Source: Pannonibacter sp051860505
GTDB taxonomy: Bacteria > Pseudomonadota > Alphaproteobacteria > Rhizobiales > Stappiaceae
Assembly: GCF_051860505.1 (NCBI RefSeq)
Contig: NZ_JBHYDX010000013.1
Coordinates: 62,001 to 126,000, forward strand
Direction: 5' to 3'
DNA length: 64,000 bases
Shown piece by piece: positions 38,066 to 47,352 of the stretch (the stretch's first letter is position 1; the number at the start of each line of letters is the position of its first letter). Under the pieces are notes generated by a model. The model ran no database searches, was not told where the DNA came from, and saw only the letters and a program-made list of their open reading frames with translations. The translations under genes and the position numbers were made by a program.

Positions 38066-40343
38066 GCTGCGGTCGCTCCATGTAGGGACGAGGTTTGGTG
38101 TTGGCGGTCTCGGACTTTCCGCGTCCCGACAGGGATGGGTTTGTCATGAAATACCGATGCGCATTGAAGGGTTCCTCACCGGGCGCTGGAACAATGCGCT
38201 CGTGCGAACCGTCGGCAAGAAGCCGCCAGCTCTGCTGGTTGTCCTTGAAGTTGGCGACCATGATCTCGTCCAGCACCTGTTCGTGCACCGTTGGGGTCAG
38301 CATCGGAGCCAGGATCTCGACGCGGCGATCGATGTTGCGCGGCATCATGTCGGCCGAGCCGATGTAGACATGGGCATGTGGCGAGGGCAGCCCGTGACCA
38401 TTGCCGAAACAGAAAATGCGGCTGTGTTCGAGAAAGCGGCCGACAATCGACTTGGCACGAATGTTGTCCGACAGGCCGGCTATGCCCGGGCGCAGGCAGC
38501 AGATGCCGCGCACGACCAGATCAATCTGGACCCCGGCCTGGCTCGCCCGGTAGAGCGCATCAATGACGCCGGGATCGACCAGCGAGTTCATCTTCATCCA
38601 GATCTGAGCCGGGCGCCCTGCCTTGGCATGTTCGATCTCGGCTTCCGTGAGTTCGAGAATACGGCTGCGCATGGTGATCGGCGAAACGGCAAGGCGCTTC
38701 AGCTCTGCCGGCTCGGCGTAACCGGTGATGAAGTTGAAGACCCGGGCCGCATCGGCAGCAATGTCCGGATCGTCGGTGAAATAGGACAGGTCGGTGTAAA
38801 TGCGGGCCGTGATCGGATGGTAGTTGCCCGTGCCGATGTGGACGTAGGTCTTCAGTTCACCGTTCTCGCGGCGGACCACCATGGAGAGCTTGGCGTGGGT
38901 CTTCAGCTCGATGAAGCCGAAGACGACCTGAACACCGGCCCGTTCCAGATCGCGCGCCCAGCGGATGTTGGCTTCCTCGTCGAACCGCGCCTTCAGCTCG
39001 ACCAGGGCCGTGACTGACTTGCCAGCTTCCGCCGCCTCGGCAAGCGCCTTGACGATCGGGCTGTCCTTCGAGGTGCGGTAGAGCGTCTGCTTGATGGCGA
39101 CGACATCGGGATCCTGCGCAGCCTGGCGCAGATACTGCACCACCACGTCAAAGGATTCATACGGGTGGTGGACGATCAGATCCTTCTGCTGGATCGCAGC
39201 CAGACAGTCGCCGCCATGCTGGCGGATGCGTTCTGGGAAACGGGCCGTGTAGGGCTCGAATTTCAGGTCGTCCCGGTCGATCCCGACCAGCTGCGACAGG
39301 TTGTCGAGAGCGAGCAGGCCATCCACCAGGAAGGTCTCAGCATCCGTCACACCCAGCGCATGGGTGACGAAGGCTCGCAGTGAGGCCGGCGCGGCGCCGT
39401 CGATCTCCAGCCGGATGACCGATCCGCGCCGGCGGCGCTTGAGCGCGCTTTCGAACAGGCGGACGAGATCCTCGGCCTCTTCCTCGATTTCGATATCGCT
39501 GTCGCGGATAACCCGGAAGGCACCTTTGCCCTTGATTTCATATCCAGGGAAAAGACGGCCAACAAACAGTCCAATGACCTTTTCAATGGTAATGAATCGG
39601 GTCTCGCCCTGCCCCATGTCCGGCAACCGGATGAAGCGGTCCATGTGGCTCGGCACGCGCAGGAGCGCCGTCATGCCCCGGCCGCCGCGGATCGGCGCCA
39701 GTTCGAAGACGACAGAGAAGCCCAGATTCGGGATGAAGGGGAACGGATGAGCCGGATCTATGGCCAGCGGCGTCAGCACCGGGAAGATGTGGCCGAGGAA
39801 GTGGTTTTCGAGCCAGGCGCGCTCGTCTGCCGTCAGATCCTGGGCAAGGAGAATGCGGATGCCGGTCTGCACCAGTTCGGAGCGGATCTGCCGCCAAAGA
39901 CGCTGCTGTTCGCTTTGCAGACGCTGGCAGGCTGTGGCAATGCGCTCAAGCTGCTCGCTCGGCGTCAGCCCGTCATCGGAGCGCAGAGTAACATCAGCGC
40001 GCTGCTGGCCTCGCAAGCCGGCGACACGGACCATGAAGAATTCGTCGAGATTGTTGGCGGAAATCGACAGGAAGCGCAGCCGCTCGAGCAGCGGATGATC
40101 CTTGTTGACGGACTCTTCCAGAACCCGGTGATTGAACTGCAGCCACGACAGTTCCCGGTTCATGAAGCGGGCCGGCGACTGCATCAGTTCATGGTTCACA
40201 GCGACGGCAGGGGCCGGATCGGGCGCAGTTGCAGGGTCCCCGAGCTTGACCTCAGGGGCAATGCCGGCGGATACCGCGACTCCGGCGCCAATCTGCGACA
40301 CCTCCAACTTGTCCTGCACGGCAGTCTCCTTATCGATGGCCAT
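38058..40343 (-). CDS. ppk: Polyphosphate kinase 1
   Basis: Makes polyphosphate from ATP. 761 residues from the ATG at 40343. PPK1 features: the N-terminal domain (SWLQFNHRVLEE, SANNLDEFFMVRVAGLRGQ), the catalytic core with the phosphohistidine region HAKLSMVVRRENG, and GTGNYHPITARIYTDLSYFT. A low-complexity, Ala/Pro/Val-rich leader precedes the conserved part at about residue 58. It lies between hdaA (64 bp upstream) and ppx (overlapping), the arrangement common in Rhizobiales. Confidence 0.96.
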   Translation of the reverse strand: MAIDKETAVQDKLEVSQIGAGVAVSAGIAPEVKLGDPATAPDPAPAVAVNHELMQSPARFMNRELSWLQFNHRVLEESVNKDHPLLERLRFLSISANNLDEFFMVRVAGLRGQQRADVTLRSDDGLTPSEQLERIATACQRLQSEQQRLWRQIRSELVQTGIRILLAQDLTADERAWLENHFLGHIFPVLTPLAIDPAHPFPFIPNLGFSVVFELAPIRGGRGMTALLRVPSHMDRFIRLPDMGQGETRFITIEKVIGLFVGRLFPGYEIKGKGAFRVIRDSDIEIEEEAEDLVRLFESALKRRRRGSVIRLEIDGAAPASLRAFVTHALGVTDAETFLVDGLLALDNLSQLVGIDRDDLKFEPYTARFPERIRQHGGDCLAAIQQKDLIVHHPYESFDVVVQYLRQAAQDPDVVAIKQTLYRTSKDSPIVKALAEAAEAGKSVTALVELKARFDEEANIRWARDLERAGVQVVFGFIELKTHAKLSMVVRRENGELKTYVHIGTGNYHPITARIYTDLSYFTDDPDIAADAARVFNFITGYAEPAELKRLAVSPITMRSRILELTEAEIEHAKAGRPAQIWMKMNSLVDPGVIDALYRASQAGVQIDLVVRGICCLRPGIAGLSDNIRAKSIVGRFLEHSRIFCFGNGHGLPSPHAHVYIGSADMMPRNIDRRVEILAPMLTPTVHEQVLDEIMVANFKDNQQSWRLLADGSHERIVPAPGEEPFNAHRYFMTNPSLSGRGKSETANTKPRPYMERPQRG

Positions 40344-40407
40344 CAGTTGGCCGCCACATCATTGGCCCGGCAGGTCCGGTGCCTCATCTGGTCCATGACC
40401 TGAGCGC

Positions 40408-41091
40408 TCATTCGGCTCCGCTTTCAAGCCGCTCCAGCACACGGCCCGCCAGGGACCGGGTGATTCGGCAGCTCCCCGCAAGAGCTTCTGCATCGAGAGC
40501 CTCGACAACCTGACCGGCAACCCCCAGCGAACGTTCCATGCGTACCACAAGATAATCAACAACCGATGGATCGATCATCACCTGGCGGTCGGCGAAGAGC
40601 TTGACCAGAACGCGGCGCAACAGGTCGTCATCCGGTTCCAGGATCTCGACCGGCGTTGCCGCGCGCAGGCGCGAGATGAGATCGGGCAGCGTCAGGTTCC
40701 AGGCAGCCGGCCATGTGCGGCTGGTAATCAGCAGGGTGCTTTCCGCCTGGCGCAGGGCGTTGATCAGGTGAAACAGCGCTGTTTCGTTGACACCGCGATG
40801 GGCGTTCTCCAGGGCGACAGGGCCGGCGGCAACGAGGCGGTCCACGGCTTCCTCGCCGAGTTCCCGCGCCTCCAGGACGCTCGCGCCTGACAAGCGGCGC
40901 CAGATCTCGGTCAGATGGGTCTTGCCACTGCCGACAGGGCCGGCGAGGATCGTGACCGGTGCCGGCCAGGCGGGCCAACTCTCGATCATGTCCAGCGCCG
41001 CACGGTTGGCCTCGCCCACAAGATAATCATCGCGGCCAAGCGCCTGCTCATGCGGCAGGATCAGGGGAAGCTGGCGCGGGAACTCGGCCAT
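40408..41091 (-). CDS. hdaA: DnaA-related regulatory inactivation protein HdaA
   Basis: Short AAA+ protein (227 residues) related to DnaA domain III; with the sliding clamp it stimulates DnaA-ATP hydrolysis and limits initiation. The clamp-binding motif is at the N-terminus (RQLPLILPHEQALGRDDYLV, a QLPL motif). Walker A is GPVGSGKTHL (about 51-60). No DNA-binding domain IV. The gene stands between the permease (11 bp) and ppk, a typical alphaproteobacterial location. Confidence 0.9.
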   Translation of the reverse strand: MAEFPRQLPLILPHEQALGRDDYLVGEANRAALDMIESWPAWPAPVTILAGPVGSGKTHLTEIWRRLSGASVLEARELGEEAVDRLVAAGPVALENAHRGVNETALFHLINALRQAESTLLITSRTWPAAWNLTLPDLISRLRAATPVEILEPDDDLLRRVLVKLFADRQVMIDPSVVDYLVVRMERSLGVAGQVVEALDAEALAGSCRITRSLAGRVLERLESGAE

Positions 41092-41102
41092 GGCAGGTGC
41101 CG

Positions 41103-42203
41103 TTACTCGTCGGTTTGGGTGCTGGACCTCTGACTGGTGCCGTCGCCGGTCCCCCGGTACAATGAGCTTGCTAGGTACTGCGTCAGCGCGAAGCGCGCAA
41201 GCACGCCCACAATGGCAGCAGCAGGAACAGCCACCAGCATACCCACAAATCCAAACAGATATCCAAAGGCAAACAACGCAAACATCAGCCAGACCGGGTG
41301 CAGGCCGACGCTGGCCCCGACCAGTTTCGGTTGAAGGATGTTGCCCTCGATGAACTGGCCGACACCGAAGACGACGGCGACGGCCACGATCCAGGGCCAG
41401 TCCGGCCAGAACTGGACAATGGCCACCGACATGGAGGCGATCAGACCTAGGGCCGCGCCAACAAAGGGAATGAAGCTCACGAGCCCCGCGCCGATGCCGA
41501 TCAGCAGGCCGAAATTGAGACCCAGCAGCACCAGGGACACAGAATAGAACAGGCCGAGCAGAAGACAGACCGAAACCTGCCCGCGGACAAAACCGGCGAC
41601 AGCGTGGTCCATTTCACCGGCAAGTTTCCGGACCGTGTCGACATGTTCGCGCGGCAGCCAGCTGTCGATGCGCTCGATCATGTGATCCCAATCCAGCAGC
41701 AGGTAAAAGGCGACGACGGGGGTAATGACAAAGAGCGAAAGAATGGACAGCAGCGCCTGACCACCGCTCCAGACGGAATTGAGCAGACCGCCCAGCCAGG
41801 ACGCGCCCTTTGACATCAGGTCGCCAAAGGACGACTGCAAATCGGCTACGGAGAGGCCGGAGATGGCGGTCAGCCGGTCGCCCAGGTTTTCGGCGAGAAG
41901 GGTCTGCAGCGAGCGGACCAGCCCGGGCAACCGGTCGATGAAGCCCAGCATCTGGTTGCCGAGCACCGGCACCAGCAGGATCAGCACAATGGCCAGTACA
42001 AGCACGAAGGCAAACAGGATCGACAGGGTGGCCGTCAGGCGGCTCATCCCCAGGCGCTCCAGCCGGTCGGCGACGGGATCGAGCAGATAGGCCACGGCCA
42101 TGCCGGCGACAAAGGGCAGCAGCACCGCGCTGAACACCGTCATGAACAGGATGAAGGCAATCAGGGACAAGAGCCAGAACTGGACTTGGCGGCGCAGGGT
42201 CAT
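41103..42203 (-). CDS. AI-2E family permease (PerM-like)
   Basis: 366-residue inner-membrane protein with about seven helices. It has the PF01594 pattern: the N-terminal helix pair, a long amphipathic central region (residues about 60-200), then VSFIPFVGAALGLIASM and PKLVGASVGLHPVWLMFALFA. The family exports diverse solutes (AI-2, ions, or others); the substrate here is unknown. It is the first gene of the hdaA-ppk-ppx run and is separated by 11 bp from hdaA. Divergent from purM. Confidence 0.9.
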   Translation of the reverse strand: MTLRRQVQFWLLSLIAFILFMTVFSAVLLPFVAGMAVAYLLDPVADRLERLGMSRLTATLSILFAFVLVLAIVLILLVPVLGNQMLGFIDRLPGLVRSLQTLLAENLGDRLTAISGLSVADLQSSFGDLMSKGASWLGGLLNSVWSGGQALLSILSLFVITPVVAFYLLLDWDHMIERIDSWLPREHVDTVRKLAGEMDHAVAGFVRGQVSVCLLLGLFYSVSLVLLGLNFGLLIGIGAGLVSFIPFVGAALGLIASMSVAIVQFWPDWPWIVAVAVVFGVGQFIEGNILQPKLVGASVGLHPVWLMFALFAFGYLFGFVGMLVAVPAAAIVGVLARFALTQYLASSLYRGTGDGTSQRSSTQTDE

Positions 42204-42359
42204 GCGAGATCTCCACGGGCGGACCTTCGGCCCTTCCCCGCCAGATAGGAGCGCGCAAGCGTCATGGTCAAGCGGGCATCATGATGTGCGGTCCGCGCAA
42301 TTGGTTCTTTTTGCGACCTTCAAAGCGCTGGAAAGGGTCGTCCGCTCTAAGATTTACGC

Positions 42360-42500
42360 ATCGTCATGCCATGACTTGATCATGGCATCCATGCCGTGAC
42401 CTCACGGTCCGGCCGGCAGCAGTTGGACACACCCTTGTCACGCTGTGCCGAACGGAAGGGCAACGGCATGGATGCCATGGTCGAGCCATGGCATGACGAA
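42360..42500. repeat. Intergenic palindromic element, 38-bp arms
   Basis: Arms 42360-42397 (ATCGTCATGCCATGAC onward) and 42463-42500 are inverse complements at 34 of 38 positions. The unit ends are CGTCATGCCATG and CATGGCATGACG. The central 65 bases contain GGTCCGGCCGG and show no coding capacity. It lies between the permease and purM promoters and resembles generic alphaproteobacterial palindromic repeats. Confidence 0.8.
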
Positions 42501-42639
42501 GGTGGTGCGGGCAGAAGAAGTGCCCTGGCAAGATCCGCCGGAAAAGCGGCCCCGTTTGGCCGTTCCCGATTGCATGGCCAGACAAAATGAGGCATTGCCC
42601 TGCGACATCAGACATAACCGGCTTTCGGAGACGTGACCC

Positions 42640-43743
42640 ATGAGCGCTGCTGACCGCGGGGGGCAGAACGGCCTCACCTATTCCCAATCGGGTGTGGACA
42701 TCGACGCAGGCAATGCGCTCGTCAAGCGCATCGCGCCGCTGGTCAAGGCGACCGCCCGTTCCGGCGCAGACAGTGCCATCGGTGGCTTCGGCGGCATCTT
42801 CGATCTCAAGGCGGCCGGTTTCTCCGATCCGCTGCTGGTAGCCGCCAATGACGGCGTCGGCACCAAGCTGAAGGTTGCCATCGACACCGGCTGCCATGAC
42901 ACGGTCGGCATCGACCTCGTCGCCATGTGCGTCAATGATCTGGTGGTGCAGGGCGCCGAGCCGCTGTTCTTCCTCGACTATTACGCTACCGGCGCGCTGG
43001 ACGTGGACACAGCCACGGCCGTCGTCGGCGGCATTGCTGAGGGCTGCAAGATCGCCGGCTGCGCGCTGATCGGCGGCGAGACGGCGGAAATGCCGGGCAT
43101 GTATTCCAAGGGCGACTATGACCTTGCCGGCTTTGCCGTCGGCGCGGTCGAGCGCGAGAACCTGCTGCCGCGCCCCGACGTCACGGAGGGCGACGTGCTC
43201 CTCGCCCTCTCCTCCTCCGGCGTCCATTCCAACGGCTATTCGCTGGTGCGCAAGATCGTCGAGGTCTCCGGGCTCACCTATGAGGCCGATGCTCCCTTCA
43301 AGAGCGGTACCAAGCTCGGCGAAGCGCTGATGGCGCCGACCCGCATCTATGTGAAGCCGCTGCTCGCCGCCCTCAAGGCGACCTCCGGCATCAAGGCGCT
43401 GGCGCATATCACCGGCGGCGGCCTGACCGAGAACCTGCCGCGCGTGCTGCCGAAGGGCAGCGTTGCCCGCATCGACCTGGCGAAGATTTCCGTTCCCGGC
43501 GTGTTCAAGTGGCTGGCGGGGACCGGCAATGTGGCCGAGGCCGAGATGCTGCGCACCTTCAACTGCGGCGTCGGCATGGTCGTCGTGGTCGAGGCTCGCG
43601 AGGAAGCCGCCGTGCGGGCCGCGCTGGAAGCGGCCGGCGAGACCGTCTTCACGCTCGGCCGCATCGAGGCCGGCTCAGGCGGCGGCTCGGGCGACGGCGA
43701 GGCGCATGTCGCCTACACCAACCACCTGGACCTCGGCGCATGA
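42640..43743 (+). CDS. purM: Phosphoribosylformylglycinamidine cyclo-ligase (AIR synthetase)
   Basis: Fifth step of purine synthesis: makes AIR from FGAM with ATP. 367 residues. Starts MSAADRGGQNGLTYSQSGVD. Motifs: GGFGGIFDLKAAG, the ATP-binding VGTKLKVAIDTG, LGEALMAPTRIYVK and GGGLTENLPRVLP. Its TGA overlaps the ATG of purN (ATGA), so the two are translationally coupled. Confidence 0.97.
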   Translation: MSAADRGGQNGLTYSQSGVDIDAGNALVKRIAPLVKATARSGADSAIGGFGGIFDLKAAGFSDPLLVAANDGVGTKLKVAIDTGCHDTVGIDLVAMCVNDLVVQGAEPLFFLDYYATGALDVDTATAVVGGIAEGCKIAGCALIGGETAEMPGMYSKGDYDLAGFAVGAVERENLLPRPDVTEGDVLLALSSSGVHSNGYSLVRKIVEVSGLTYEADAPFKSGTKLGEALMAPTRIYVKPLLAALKATSGIKALAHITGGGLTENLPRVLPKGSVARIDLAKISVPGVFKWLAGTGNVAEAEMLRTFNCGVGMVVVVEAREEAAVRAALEAAGETVFTLGRIEAGSGGGSGDGEAHVAYTNHLDLGA

Positions 43744-44414
43744 ACAAGCGCCAGAAGGTCGGCGTGCTGATCTCGGGTCGCGGCAGCAACATGCTGTCGC
43801 TGATCCGGGCGGCTGAGGCGCCGGACTATCCGGCCGAGATCGCGCTGGTGCTGTCGAACCGGCCGGACGCCGGCGGACTGGAGCGGGCATCCTCCTTCGG
43901 CATTGCCACGGCAGTGGTCGATCACAAGCCCTTCGGCCGCGACCGCGAGGCTTTTGAGAAGGCAGTCGACGCGAAGCTTCAGGCGGCCGGCATCGAGCTG
44001 GTGGCGCTGGCCGGCTTCATGCGGCTCCTGTCGCCCTGGCTGGTGGAGCGCTGGGCCGGGCGCATGCTCAACATCCATCCCGCCCTGCTGCCGTCCTTCA
44101 AGGGCCTCGACACGCATGAGCGCGCGCTGGAAACCGGCGTGAAACTGCATGGCGCGACCGTTCACTTCGTTTCCAGCGAAATGGACGCCGGGCCGATCAT
44201 CATGCAGGGCGCGGTGCCGGTCCTGGATGGCGATACGCCCGACACGCTCGGCGCCCGCGTGCTCGAGGTCGAGCACCGCATCTACCCGGAAGCCCTGGCG
44301 CTGATTGCCTCCGGCACGGCGCGGCTCGACGGCAACCACGTCGTCCTCTCCGATGCCAGCCGCGAGGCCACCGGCCACCTGATCGCCCCGACGCTCCTGA
44401 GCGGGCAGGACTGA
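43740..44414 (+). CDS. purN: Phosphoribosylglycinamide formyltransferase (10-formyl-THF-dependent)
   Basis: Third step of purine synthesis: transfers formyl from 10-formyl-THF to GAR. 224 residues from the ATG at 43740. Motifs: GVLISGRGSNMLSL, the folate and catalytic region LAGFMRLLSPWLVERW, NIHPALLPSFKGLDTH (catalytic Asn/His), and HFVSSEMDAGPIIMQ with the catalytic Asp. Coupled to purM by 4-bp overlap. It ends 8 bp before the convergent LysR gene. Confidence 0.97.
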   Translation: MNKRQKVGVLISGRGSNMLSLIRAAEAPDYPAEIALVLSNRPDAGGLERASSFGIATAVVDHKPFGRDREAFEKAVDAKLQAAGIELVALAGFMRLLSPWLVERWAGRMLNIHPALLPSFKGLDTHERALETGVKLHGATVHFVSSEMDAGPIIMQGAVPVLDGDTPDTLGARVLEVEHRIYPEALALIASGTARLDGNHVVLSDASREATGHLIAPTLLSGQD

Positions 44415-44421
44415 ACCTCCT

Positions 44422-45342
44422 TCACAGCGCGGCAAGCGCCGACACAGCGTCCCGCCCTGCCCCGCCGTCCTGTTCGGCGCGGAAGGCAGAGACGGTGGCG
44501 AAGAAGGCGTCGTGCAGGACGCTCTTTTCCTCGGACAGGGCAAAGACCATCTCGTCATATTCCCGGCTCATCTCGGTGACCGTCAGTCGGCGCACGATGT
44601 CGGTGCGGCCCGTGCCGTTGCGCCACATGAAGCCGACGCCGAGACCGTTCACCACCGCCTCATAGACCGCATCGCGGGTGTCCAACGTCAGCAGCGGCAC
44701 CGGCTCGAAGCCGGCTGCGCGGAAGGCGCGGTCAACGACGCGCTGGGTGGAGGACCCACGCGTTCGGAAAATGAGTGGTTCCCGCAGGAGGCGCTGGCAG
44801 CTGACGCTGTCGAGGCCGGCCAGGGGACTGGCGGGGTGCACGATGGCGACCACATTCTGGCGCATCAGCAGGTCATGGCGGAAGCGGCCATCGCGCGGCA
44901 CGTCCGGCAGGATGCCGATGTCGACGGCGCGGGTCAGCACGGCCCGGGTGATCGCCTCATGTGAACCGGTCTCGACCGCAATCTCGATGCTGGGGTGGCG
45001 CTTGTGGAAGGCGGCGATGAGCGCCATGCCGGGCATGGAATTGCCGAGGCCGATGGTCAGGCGGCCATTCAGCAGCGTGTTGTGTCGCATCAGGATGCGC
45101 ATGACGTGGCGCTCGGCCTCGGCCATCCGCTCGGCAACGTCGCACAGCTCCAGACAGACCGGCGTGGCCTGCAGCAGGCCGTTCTTGCGGTCGAACAGGC
45201 GGACACCGAATTCGGCTTCCAGATCGCGCACATGGCGGGAGATGGCGGGCTGCGACAGGCCCAGCGCGCGGGCGGCGGCGGCATAGGAGCCGCCAGTCGC
45301 AACGGCATTCACGGCGCGGATGCGGGAAAGACTGAGGCTCAT
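44422..45342 (-). CDS. LysR-family transcriptional regulator
   Basis: 306 residues from the ATG at 45342 (MSLSLSRIRAVNAVATGGSY). The winged helix-turn-helix is clear (AAAARALGLSQPAISRHVRDLE), followed by the periplasmic-binding-like effector domain with the RVRL-type linker and LTIGLGNSMPGM. It is divergent from the HAD-ABC transporter operon (45610 onward), with 267 bp between; regulators of this type usually control the divergent operon, so it is probably the operon's activator with a related ligand. Upstream in-frame codons to 45393 are not supported. Confidence 0.88.
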   Translation of the reverse strand: MSLSLSRIRAVNAVATGGSYAAAARALGLSQPAISRHVRDLEAEFGVRLFDRKNGLLQATPVCLELCDVAERMAEAERHVMRILMRHNTLLNGRLTIGLGNSMPGMALIAAFHKRHPSIEIAVETGSHEAITRAVLTRAVDIGILPDVPRDGRFRHDLLMRQNVVAIVHPASPLAGLDSVSCQRLLREPLIFRTRGSSTQRVVDRAFRAAGFEPVPLLTLDTRDAVYEAVVNGLGVGFMWRNGTGRTDIVRRLTVTEMSREYDEMVFALSEEKSVLHDAFFATVSAFRAEQDGGAGRDAVSALAAL

Positions 45343-45609
45343 CGGTCGGGCACCTGCTTTGGACATATAGGCACAACAAGAGAGATCGGGCACATCGCCC
45401 CAAGATCCGCATGACCAAACCGGATGTTTGATCTGCCCATACCTTAGGCTTCATCTGTAACGGCCACGTCACAGTGGCCGGGCACTGTCTGTCTCAACGC
45501 GGCTGGCTCGCTCCCCGGCAGCCGTTTCAAACAAGACTTCAGGGTTTCCACGGCCGCACCGGTATTCCGCGTGCGAACGGGGAACCTTTACCCGACAGGA
45601 ACACAGACT

Positions 45610-46419
45610 GTGACGCAGGCAGCCGGACCGATCACCGTAGCGAGACTGGAAAGCGGACTGGCAGATGCCTACGCCGCAGTGCTGTGCGATCTCGACGGCT
45701 GCCTTGTCTCCGGTGCAACGGCCCTGCCGGGCGCCCTCGATTTCGCCCGCTCCTGTGGCGACCGGCTCTGGATCGTCTCCAACAACTCCTCAGATACCGG
45801 CACCAGCCTGTCGGAGCGACTGGACAGGCTCGGCTTCCAGATCCCGGCACAACGCATCCTGCTCGCCGGCGAACATGCACTCATCGACATTGCCCAGCGC
45901 CGGCCGGGGGCGAGGATCTTTCTTGCCGCCTCGGCCCAGCTCGAGCAACGGGCGCGGGCGTTGGGTCTGATCCCCCTCCCGGCACCGCAGCGGCACGACG
46001 ATGTGGATGTGGTGGTGCTGGCCCGAGACCCGGACTTCGGACTGGGCCGCCTGTCGCAGATGGTGCGGCTCCTGGCCTCGGGCGCTGAACTGGTGGTGAC
46101 CAATCCGGATCTGGTGCATCCGGGTGCCGACGGACTGCCGGAACCGGAGACCGGCGCCCTGCTGGCTGCCCTGTCCGCCTGCTGGCCGGAACTGGCCTAC
46201 CAGACCATCGGCAAGCCGCAGACTGCGCTGCTCAGCGAAGCCCTGCGCCGGGCCGGGGTCGGGGCGGCAGATGCACTCTTCGTCGGCGACAATCCGCTGA
46301 CCGACGGGCTTGCCGCCCAGCGCACCGGGATCGCCTTCCTGCATGTGCTGCCGCCGGTGCCACGTGGTCCTTCCGATCCGGCGGCAACGCCGGCACCAGC
46401 CATCCAGACGGGAGACTGA
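45610..46419 (+). CDS. HAD-superfamily hydrolase, NagD/class IIA-like phosphatase
   Basis: 269 residues from the GTG at 45610 (VTQAAGPITV), with AGGA about 10 bases upstream; a longer frame from 45571 is possible. HAD motifs: DLDGCLVSG (motif I, DxDG), IVSNNSS (motif II), the K of GKPQTAL (motif III) and VGDNPLTDG (motif IV). The cap is of the IIA type between motifs II and III. The first gene of an ABC-importer operon, so it probably removes phosphate from the imported substrate or a product. Substrate unknown. Confidence 0.85.
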   Translation: MTQAAGPITVARLESGLADAYAAVLCDLDGCLVSGATALPGALDFARSCGDRLWIVSNNSSDTGTSLSERLDRLGFQIPAQRILLAGEHALIDIAQRRPGARIFLAASAQLEQRARALGLIPLPAPQRHDDVDVVVLARDPDFGLGRLSQMVRLLASGAELVVTNPDLVHPGADGLPEPETGALLAALSACWPELAYQTIGKPQTALLSEALRRAGVGAADALFVGDNPLTDGLAAQRTGIAFLHVLPPVPRGPSDPAATPAPAIQTGD

Positions 46420-46422
46420 CCC

Positions 46423-47349
46423 ATGCTGACCTACGCCCTGCGCACACTCGTCAAGATGGTCATCACACTCTTTGCCATCGTGACCCTGGTGTTCTTCGCC
46501 ACGCGCCTCTCAGGCAATCCGATCGATTTCGTCCTCGGCGAGGGGATCACCAAGGAGGATCGGGAGCTGCTGACGACCTACTATGGGCTCGATGGCAGTG
46601 TCTGGACCCAGTATCTGCGCTATCTCGCCGCCTTCGTCGATGGCCAGTTCGGCCTCTCCTTCCTGGAACGGCGTCCCGTGGCGCAGGTGGTGGCCGAACG
46701 GCTTTGGCCGACGGCGCAATTGATCCTGAGCGCGACCATCTTCACGCTGCTTGTCTCCATACCCCTCGGCATCATCGCGGCCCTCAAGCGCAAGTCCTGG
46801 ATCGGCAGCGCGGTGATGACGGTCGCCTTCTTCGGACTGGCGGTGCCCAATTTCGTGCTGGCGACACTGCTGGTGCTGGTGTTCGCCTATGTGCTGAACT
46901 GGCTGCCCGTGGTCGGCAATGGCACAGCGCTGCATTACATCATGCCGACACTTGCCCTGTCAGGCCTCCTGATCGCCGCCCTCACCCGCTTCACCCGCAA
47001 CGCCATGCTGGACGTGCTCAGCCAGGACTACATGCGCACGGCCCGGGCCAAGGGGCTGAAGGAGCGCCGGGTGATCCTGAAGCACGGCCTCGGCAACGCC
47101 TCGATCACGCTGCTGTCGGTCATCGGGCTGCAGGTGGCGGGGCTCGCCGCGGCCGGCAGCGTGGTGATCGAGAGCATCTTTGCCTGGCCCGGCATCGGCC
47201 AGTTGCTCGTCCGCTCGGCAATCCTGCGTGACTACCCCGTGCTGCAGTTCGGCGTCCTGACCGTCGCCATCGCCGTCATCATCATCAACGCCGTGATCGA
47301 CATTGCCTATGCCTATGCCGATCCCCGCATCCGCCTTGCGAAAGGATAA
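46423..47349 (+). CDS. ABC transporter permease, DppB/OppB type
   Basis: 308 residues with about six membrane helices; begins MLTYALRTLVKMVITLFAIV. The permease EAA loop is SQDYMRTARAKGLKERRVILKHGLGNA, typical of Dpp/Opp permeases. It follows the HAD gene by 3 bp and precedes the DppC-type gene by 3 bp, so it is part of one operon. Substrate undefined by sequence. Confidence 0.92.
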   Translation: MLTYALRTLVKMVITLFAIVTLVFFATRLSGNPIDFVLGEGITKEDRELLTTYYGLDGSVWTQYLRYLAAFVDGQFGLSFLERRPVAQVVAERLWPTAQLILSATIFTLLVSIPLGIIAALKRKSWIGSAVMTVAFFGLAVPNFVLATLLVLVFAYVLNWLPVVGNGTALHYIMPTLALSGLLIAALTRFTRNAMLDVLSQDYMRTARAKGLKERRVILKHGLGNASITLLSVIGLQVAGLAAAGSVVIESIFAWPGIGQLLVRSAILRDYPVLQFGVLTVAIAVIIINAVIDIAYAYADPRIRLAKG

Positions 47350-47352
47350 GCC

